Assembly (NCBI GenBank): GCA_015056055.1
Contig: SVHC01000021.1
Location: forward strand, 1-54,256
Direction of reading: 5' to 3'
DNA: 54,256 bases
From: Clostridiales bacterium
Lineage (GTDB): Bacteria; Bacillota; Clostridia; Christensenellales; Aristaeellaceae
In this document: positions 50,215 to 54,256 of the stretch, in pieces
Numbering within the stretch: the stretch's first letter is position 1
How the letters are laid out: each line of letters starts with the position of its first letter
Made by a program: the position numbers and the translations under genes
The notes under the pieces: model-generated
Database searches by the model: none
What the model saw: the letters and a program-made list of their open reading frames with translations, nothing else
Told to the model about the DNA's origin: nothing

Positions 50215-52320
50215 TTATTCCAGTTCGCCCTGCAGCGCAGTGAGTTTTACGGGTTCGTCCCTGTCGGGCGTGCGGAAGCAGAGATATACATCCCTATCGG
50301 GCGTGCGTTCGAAGCGGATATCGTAAACCAGCTTGCCGCCCTTGTTTTCGACGGTGAAATCCGCCTTTCCGCAGCGGCTCATCAGGCCGGAAACGGAAAT
50401 GCGCTTACCCTCCGCGAGCCAGTGCCTCGGAATGCCCTCGCAGATGTGGATAGCGTTGTCATCCTCATAGAGAAGCGCATCGAGCATATAGCCGCATACG
50501 GATACCGGAGTCCATAAATGCTGGAAATCGCCGGAGGTTTCCTTCGAACCCTTCTCCTGACCGCGCTCCTCGCACCAGGTGACAAGGGGCGTCGCATGAT
50601 TGAGAACGGGATACAGGAACGCGCTTGCCTTATCGCGCTCGCCCATGCGCAGGTACACGCTGGAGAAATTGTCCAGCGCCATGGCGACCCAGATTCCTTT
50701 GGGCATCCAGCCGGTTCCCATGGGCAAACCGCCTTCGCTGATCTTTTCGGAAAGAACATGGCGAATGGTGCCCTGAATCAGGGGATCATCCGCGCCAAGG
50801 AGTTTGCCCGGATGGAAAGCAAACAGGCAGCCGAACATGGAAGTATTGTTCGAGCCGGGAACGGCGGGAATCCACTCGTATCCATCTTCCTTGATGCTGT
50901 TCTCGCGCAGGGAGGTGATAAGATCCTGCACGGTTTCTTCGCAGTATTCGCTGAAGATCTTTGCATCCTCTTCATAGCCCAGGATCTGCGCAGCCTTCAG
51001 AATCAGCCGATCTGCCGCGGATGCCTGAATGTCCTGCGGATAAAAGAAGCCGTAGAAATCGCCGTCATCCATCATGCCGCAGTCGCCCATGCCGCGCTGC
51101 ATCATGCCGCGATGCGCCTTTACAGGATCGTTTTTGGTGCTCCGGCGGCTTTCGCGGTTGAAGAGAATCGAACGCTTCATGCGCGGATAGATTGCTTTCA
51201 GATATTCGATATCGTCGGTGATGTAATAGTGCTGCAGGGCGGCGTTTGCCTTATAGTAGTTGATGCCCCACATATCGTGTTCCCAGCCCTTGGAGTAGAC
51301 CCAGCAGCCGTTATCGTCCTGCGCTTCCAGATACAGGGGCAGGTCGTCCGCCACCAGATCCACATAGCCTGCGCGATCCAGAATGTGCGTTGCGATCAGC
51401 GGTTCGCCGCTGTGCACGGAGCGGTAATAGATGGTGCCGTTGGAAATGCCGTGCCGTCCGCCATGGGGTTCGCGCATAACGAAAAGATCGGCAAGGCATG
51501 CGCGGTAGGCCGAAATTACGCCTTCATCACAGATGGAGATCTTGACGCTTTCGTCCAGAAGATCGCACCATTCCTGAAGCGCGTCCGCCATTTCCTTTTC
51601 GTAGTCCGCTTTGGAAAGCGCTTCGTACTCTTCCAGATTGTTGTTATACGGCAGCACGAACCAGCCGGTCTTTTTCTCGCCGGGTTCCAGAATAAAGCGC
51701 GCCGTGGTGTACATCATGGACGGGCCCTTCTCCTTCGGCGGCGGCGTGACCATGGGAACAAAAATGCCGGTGGCGCGGCCGTTTTTGAAGATGGGATATT
51801 CGTCTGCGCCCAGAGCATAGCCGATGATGCGGTCTGAACGGCCGTTTGCATTGAGGGTCAGCAAAAGATTGGTATGTACGCCGTCGATCCAGCCCAGATT
51901 GTTGATGACCCAGCCGCTCATATTGCGGAAATGAACCATCATATCGTGCTGAATGCTTCCGTTGTTTTCAAATTCCATCTTGATCACAAGGCCGGTTGCG
52001 GTGGCAGTGGCATTCACGGTGCAGGCCACCTCGCCCTTGCCCTCCGCGATCATCCAGGGTGCGCCGCTTGCGTGGCGGTGCCAGCCGGAAAGGCAATATT
52101 CCGCGCCGTCCTGATTGATGGTCAGCTCGGTTTCCTGATCGATCTTCGGCTGCGAAGAGGAAAGCGGGAATGCATCCTTCAGGCAGCCGTAGGAATACTT
52201 GACAATCATTTTGTTTTCTTCCATCTGCAAATGGAATTTTTGGCTTGCAGACGGGCGGCACATGGTGATCATATGCGGCGCGGCAAAAGCATAATTAAAG
52301 TTCACTCTGGGTTCAGACAT
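50215..52320 (-). CDS. six-hairpin glycosidase-like enzyme, substrate unknown
   Basis: The 701-aa protein has an N-terminal beta-sandwich (about 1-225), a helical (alpha/alpha)6 domain (about 235-620; EHDMWGINYYKANAALQHYY, GMGDCGMMDDGDFYGFFYPQ, FHPGKLLGADD) and a C-terminal beta domain (about 625-701). This is the overall layout of GH families such as 65, 78, 94 and 127, but I cannot match a family. Acidic residues in the DDGDFYG and WEHDMWG motifs are candidate catalysts. There is no signal peptide, so it acts in the cytoplasm. GGAG lies eight bases before the chosen ATG; a start three codons upstream overlaps the site. No linked transporter. Confidence 0.78.
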   Translation of the reverse strand: MSEPRVNFNYAFAAPHMITMCRPSASQKFHLQMEENKMIVKYSYGCLKDAFPLSSSQPKIDQETELTINQDGAEYCLSGWHRHASGAPWMIAEGKGEVACTVNATATATGLVIKMEFENNGSIQHDMMVHFRNMSGWVINNLGWIDGVHTNLLLTLNANGRSDRIIGYALGADEYPIFKNGRATGIFVPMVTPPPKEKGPSMMYTTARFILEPGEKKTGWFVLPYNNNLEEYEALSKADYEKEMADALQEWCDLLDESVKISICDEGVISAYRACLADLFVMREPHGGRHGISNGTIYYRSVHSGEPLIATHILDRAGYVDLVADDLPLYLEAQDDNGCWVYSKGWEHDMWGINYYKANAALQHYYITDDIEYLKAIYPRMKRSILFNRESRRSTKNDPVKAHRGMMQRGMGDCGMMDDGDFYGFFYPQDIQASAADRLILKAAQILGYEEDAKIFSEYCEETVQDLITSLRENSIKEDGYEWIPAVPGSNNTSMFGCLFAFHPGKLLGADDPLIQGTIRHVLSEKISEGGLPMGTGWMPKGIWVAMALDNFSSVYLRMGERDKASAFLYPVLNHATPLVTWCEERGQEKGSKETSGDFQHLWTPVSVCGYMLDALLYEDDNAIHICEGIPRHWLAEGKRISVSGLMSRCGKADFTVENKGGKLVYDIRFERTPDRDVYLCFRTPDRDEPVKLTALQGELE

Positions 52321-52387
52321 GGAATTCACTCCTTGTATGGCACAGGGGCCAACGCATCATTAAACCTGTGCGCGCCCCTGTTGTATT

Positions 52388-53383
52388 TTAGTCTGTAAGG
52401 AATCGCAGTGCGGGCTGCGCATTGAGATCAAGTCCGGCGAGAACGCCGTTTTGATAGCGATAGTACGCCGCGCTGCCGATCATTGCAGCGTTATCGGTGC
52501 AAAGCTTTTTGGGCGGCATATAAACCTTAAGTCCGGCCTTTTGGCCGCAGCGCTCGATTTCGCTTCGAAGCAGGCTGTTTGCTGCAACGCCGCCGGAGAG
52601 AGCCAGCTTGCCCACGCCGCTGTCCACCGCGGCTGCAACGGCCTTTTCCACCAGCGTATCGACCACGACGCGCCGGAAGGATGCGGCAAAGTCCTCGCGG
52701 CAGATTTCCTGCCCGAGCTGGCGCAGCTTGTGCGTTTCGTTGATAACGGCGGTCTTTACGCCGCTGAAAGAATAGTCATACTTTCCCTGCACCTTTGCAC
52801 GCGGGAAATGATATGCCTTGTCGTTGCCCTCGTCGGCAAGCTTATCCAGAAGCGGACCGCCCGGATAGGGAATGCCGATCACGCGGGCCGCCTTGTCGAA
52901 CGCTTCGCCCGCTGCGTCGTCCGTGGTCTGCCCAAGAAGGGTGTACTTTCCATAAGCATCCACGCGCACGATGTGGCTGTGACCGCCCGATGCAACCAGG
53001 CACACAAACGGCGGTTCCAAATCCGGATGCGCGAGATAGTTTGCGCTGACGTGGCCTTCGATATGGTTGACCGGAATCAGCGGCAGTCCCTTTGCATAGG
53101 CAAAACCCTTTGCCCAGCTTACGCCGGTGAGCAGCGCGCCCACAAGACCCGGGCCGTAAGTAACCGCAACGGCATCCACGCTTTCCCCTGCGGGAAGCAC
53201 TTCATCCAGAAGCGGATCCAGCGCGAGCACATGATTGCGCGAGGCAATCTCCGGCACCACGCCGCCATACAGCGCATGAATATCAATCTGCGTGGAGATC
53301 GCTTCCGAAATCACCTTTCGTCCGTCCTCAACCACGGCCATTGCAGTTTCGTCGCACGAAGATTCAACAGCGAGTATCCGCAT
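52388..53383 (-). CDS. tsaD: tRNA threonylcarbamoyladenosine synthase TsaD
   Basis: The 331-aa enzyme transfers threonylcarbamoyl from threonylcarbamoyl-AMP to A37 of ANN-decoding tRNAs. ASKHA motifs are ILAVESSCDETAMAVVEDGR, the metal-binding NHIEGHVSANYL, LVASGGHSHIVRV, DDAAGEAFDKAAR and KLALSGGVAANSLLR. The start is at MRILAVESSC. The first 20 bp overlap the end of the upstream DUF1461 gene, so they are likely coupled. It is near-universal and usually essential. Confidence 0.97.
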   Translation of the reverse strand: MRILAVESSCDETAMAVVEDGRKVISEAISTQIDIHALYGGVVPEIASRNHVLALDPLLDEVLPAGESVDAVAVTYGPGLVGALLTGVSWAKGFAYAKGLPLIPVNHIEGHVSANYLAHPDLEPPFVCLVASGGHSHIVRVDAYGKYTLLGQTTDDAAGEAFDKAARVIGIPYPGGPLLDKLADEGNDKAYHFPRAKVQGKYDYSFSGVKTAVINETHKLRQLGQEICREDFAASFRRVVVDTLVEKAVAAAVDSGVGKLALSGGVAANSLLRSEIERCGQKAGLKVYMPPKKLCTDNAAMIGSAAYYRYQNGVLAGLDLNAQPALRFLTD

Positions 53384-54008
53384 AGTATTTAAGCCCCTTT
53401 CCAACACTCAAAGCCAGCAGCAGCATTCCTGCAAAGCGCAATCCGATCGACCCCGCCATTGCCCGGAAGAAATCCTCCGGAAACATGCGGATCAAAGTCG
53501 ACGATGCGCTCAGAAGCCACAGATCATTGGTAAACAGAATTTTGTGAAACAGTGTGAACGCCCATGTGAAATCCACCGCGCAGACGGCGGCAATCAGAAG
53601 GATCGCGCCCGCCATTGCGCCCAGCGCCTGCCACGCTCCGCGAAGAAGCAGGATGGAAGCGTTCCATTTTTCCCGCAGGCATACGGTCAAAATCCCGATG
53701 GCAGAAAGCGCCCACGAAACGCACATTACCCTCCGGCAGAGAAAAACAAGGTTCCTTACGTCCACCATGTGCATGCGTTCCCGCTCGGAAAAATTCGCCC
53801 CGGAAAGCTCGTTTTCCCCTTTCAGATAGCCCGCAACCTCGCAGTTCAGAAGAGAAAGCTCTTCCTCCGAAAAGAGTGACCTTTCCGCCACCCGAAGCCG
53901 CACCTGATGGTATTCATAGGTATCCGTGCCCACAGCCACGGAATACAGCGCGGTAAGAAGCAGCGCGACCGACAAAAACAGCGCGCTGAAAAAAGCAACG
54001 ATTTTCAT
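53364..54008 (-). CDS. TIGR01906/DUF1461 family integral membrane protein
   Basis: The 214-aa protein has four hydrophobic helices (about 4-25, 90-110, 120-145, 190-207) and the family's conserved external motif HMVDVRNLVF and FHKILFTNDLWLLS, then RMFPEDFFRAM. DUF1461 proteins occur widely in Firmicutes and are implicated in membrane lipid or lipoprotein acylation (Lit/Lit2-type intramolecular transacylases belong to this family). The start at MKIVAFFSALF begins the first helix; 20 extra upstream residues are not needed. It overlaps tsaD by 20 bp. Confidence 0.88.
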   Translation of the reverse strand: MKIVAFFSALFLSVALLLTALYSVAVGTDTYEYHQVRLRVAERSLFSEEELSLLNCEVAGYLKGENELSGANFSERERMHMVDVRNLVFLCRRVMCVSWALSAIGILTVCLREKWNASILLLRGAWQALGAMAGAILLIAAVCAVDFTWAFTLFHKILFTNDLWLLSASSTLIRMFPEDFFRAMAGSIGLRFAGMLLLALSVGKGLKYYADTRC

Positions 54009-54100
54009 TGTGCCGATACCTGCTTTTATGCAGAATGGATATTTTGAAACCCAAATCTCATCCGTCACTCACGAAACTGGCGGATCAGATTCGGATTGCT

Positions 54101-54169
54101 TGAGTGCAGAATACGGAGCGCACCTTTTGGTGTGCGCCCCGTCAAATCGTTGACAAAGTCAACGATTTG
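54101..54169. other. two neighbouring hairpins upstream of the DUF1461 gene
   Basis: GCGCACC/GGTGTGCGC (about 54119-54137) and a perfect 12-bp inverted repeat, CAAATCGTTGAC at 54143-54154 with GTCAACGATTTG at 54158-54169. No T-run follows either stem. They lie between the DUF1461 gene and repeat B copy 2. Confidence 0.6.
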
Positions 54170-54170
54170 C

Positions 54171-54256
54171 CAGAGCCTTAAAAAGCCTGCAAGGCAAGGA
54201 AGCAAACTTGCAGTCAAGGGAGCTTACATGGACGTAAGTGACCGCAGCCTGCAAGT
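54171..54256. repeat. dispersed repeat family B, copy 2 (cut by window end)
   Basis: Starts CAGAGCCTTAAAAAGCCTGC and ends GTAAGTGACCGCAGCCTGCAAG, matching the copy at 42217-42281 with an extra 20 bp in the middle. Confidence 0.75.

Noticed and set aside
50518-51837. 439-codon plus-strand frame
   Set aside because: Shadow of the glycosidase-like gene.

Overview
The window looks like a chromosome segment of a spore-forming Firmicute (class Clostridia, probably a gut bacterium). The evidence is the set of spore genes (yabP, yabQ, a Spo0A-family regulator, a SpoIIQ-like M23 protein), strong AGGAGG-type ribosome binding sites, a DUF1461/TIGR01906 membrane protein, pyruvate phosphate dikinase, and the domain style of a DNRLRE/YD-repeat Rhs protein. 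Genus cannot be set from the sequence alone. No rRNA, tRNA or CRISPR array was seen.

Layout. (1) 1-13.5 kb is an accessory island, AT-rich in parts. From the left edge it holds a giant Rhs/YD-repeat gene on the minus strand that runs off the window (1-4632), a truncated NlpC/P60 gene, a broken DEAD/DEAH helicase, an ArdC-like antirestriction protein with a small partner, two XRE regulators, and a Tn7-like transposition operon tnsA-tnsB-tnsC (13216 to 9624). The TnsC-like ATPase appears to be joined to the C-terminal half of a TnsD-type target selector. The tnsA-side end of the element faces the 3' end of ppdK, the same geometry Tn7 has with glmS.

(2) 13.6-29 kb is core chromosome: ppdK, a secreted Ig-like/NodB deacetylase, an M23 protein, a HEAT-repeat protein, topB, a DUF362 ferredoxin protein, polA-coaE followed by a solute-binding lipoprotein, then yabP-yabQ-divIC-like-ppx/gppA.

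(3) 29-54 kb combines carbohydrate use and housekeeping. There is a GH78 rhamnosidase; a tightly overlapping operon (HelD-like helicase, two flavoproteins, RmuC, Spo0A-family regulator); an NAD synthetase whose glutaminase domain has lost its catalytic Cys; a lipoprotein; a phosphodiesterase; a secreted alpha-amylase, glycogen phosphorylase and 4-alpha-glucanotransferase in series; an EamA transporter with a His-rich tail; a priming sugar transferase; an unclassified six-hairpin-glycosidase-like enzyme; tsaD; and a DUF1461 membrane protein.

The alpha-glucan genes fit one pathway: extracellular starch cleavage by the amylase, then intracellular processing of maltodextrin and glycogen by MalQ and GlgP. 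Several intergenic gaps carry dispersed repeat families typical of gut Firmicutes. Many long reading frames in this window, up to 1277 codons, are antisense shadows of real genes. The points most worth follow-up are the TnsC-TnsD chimera next to ppdK, the pseudo-glutaminase NAD synthetase, a 53-bp tandem duplication that rewrote the end of an XRE gene, and two genes whose ribosome binding sites lie inside hairpins.
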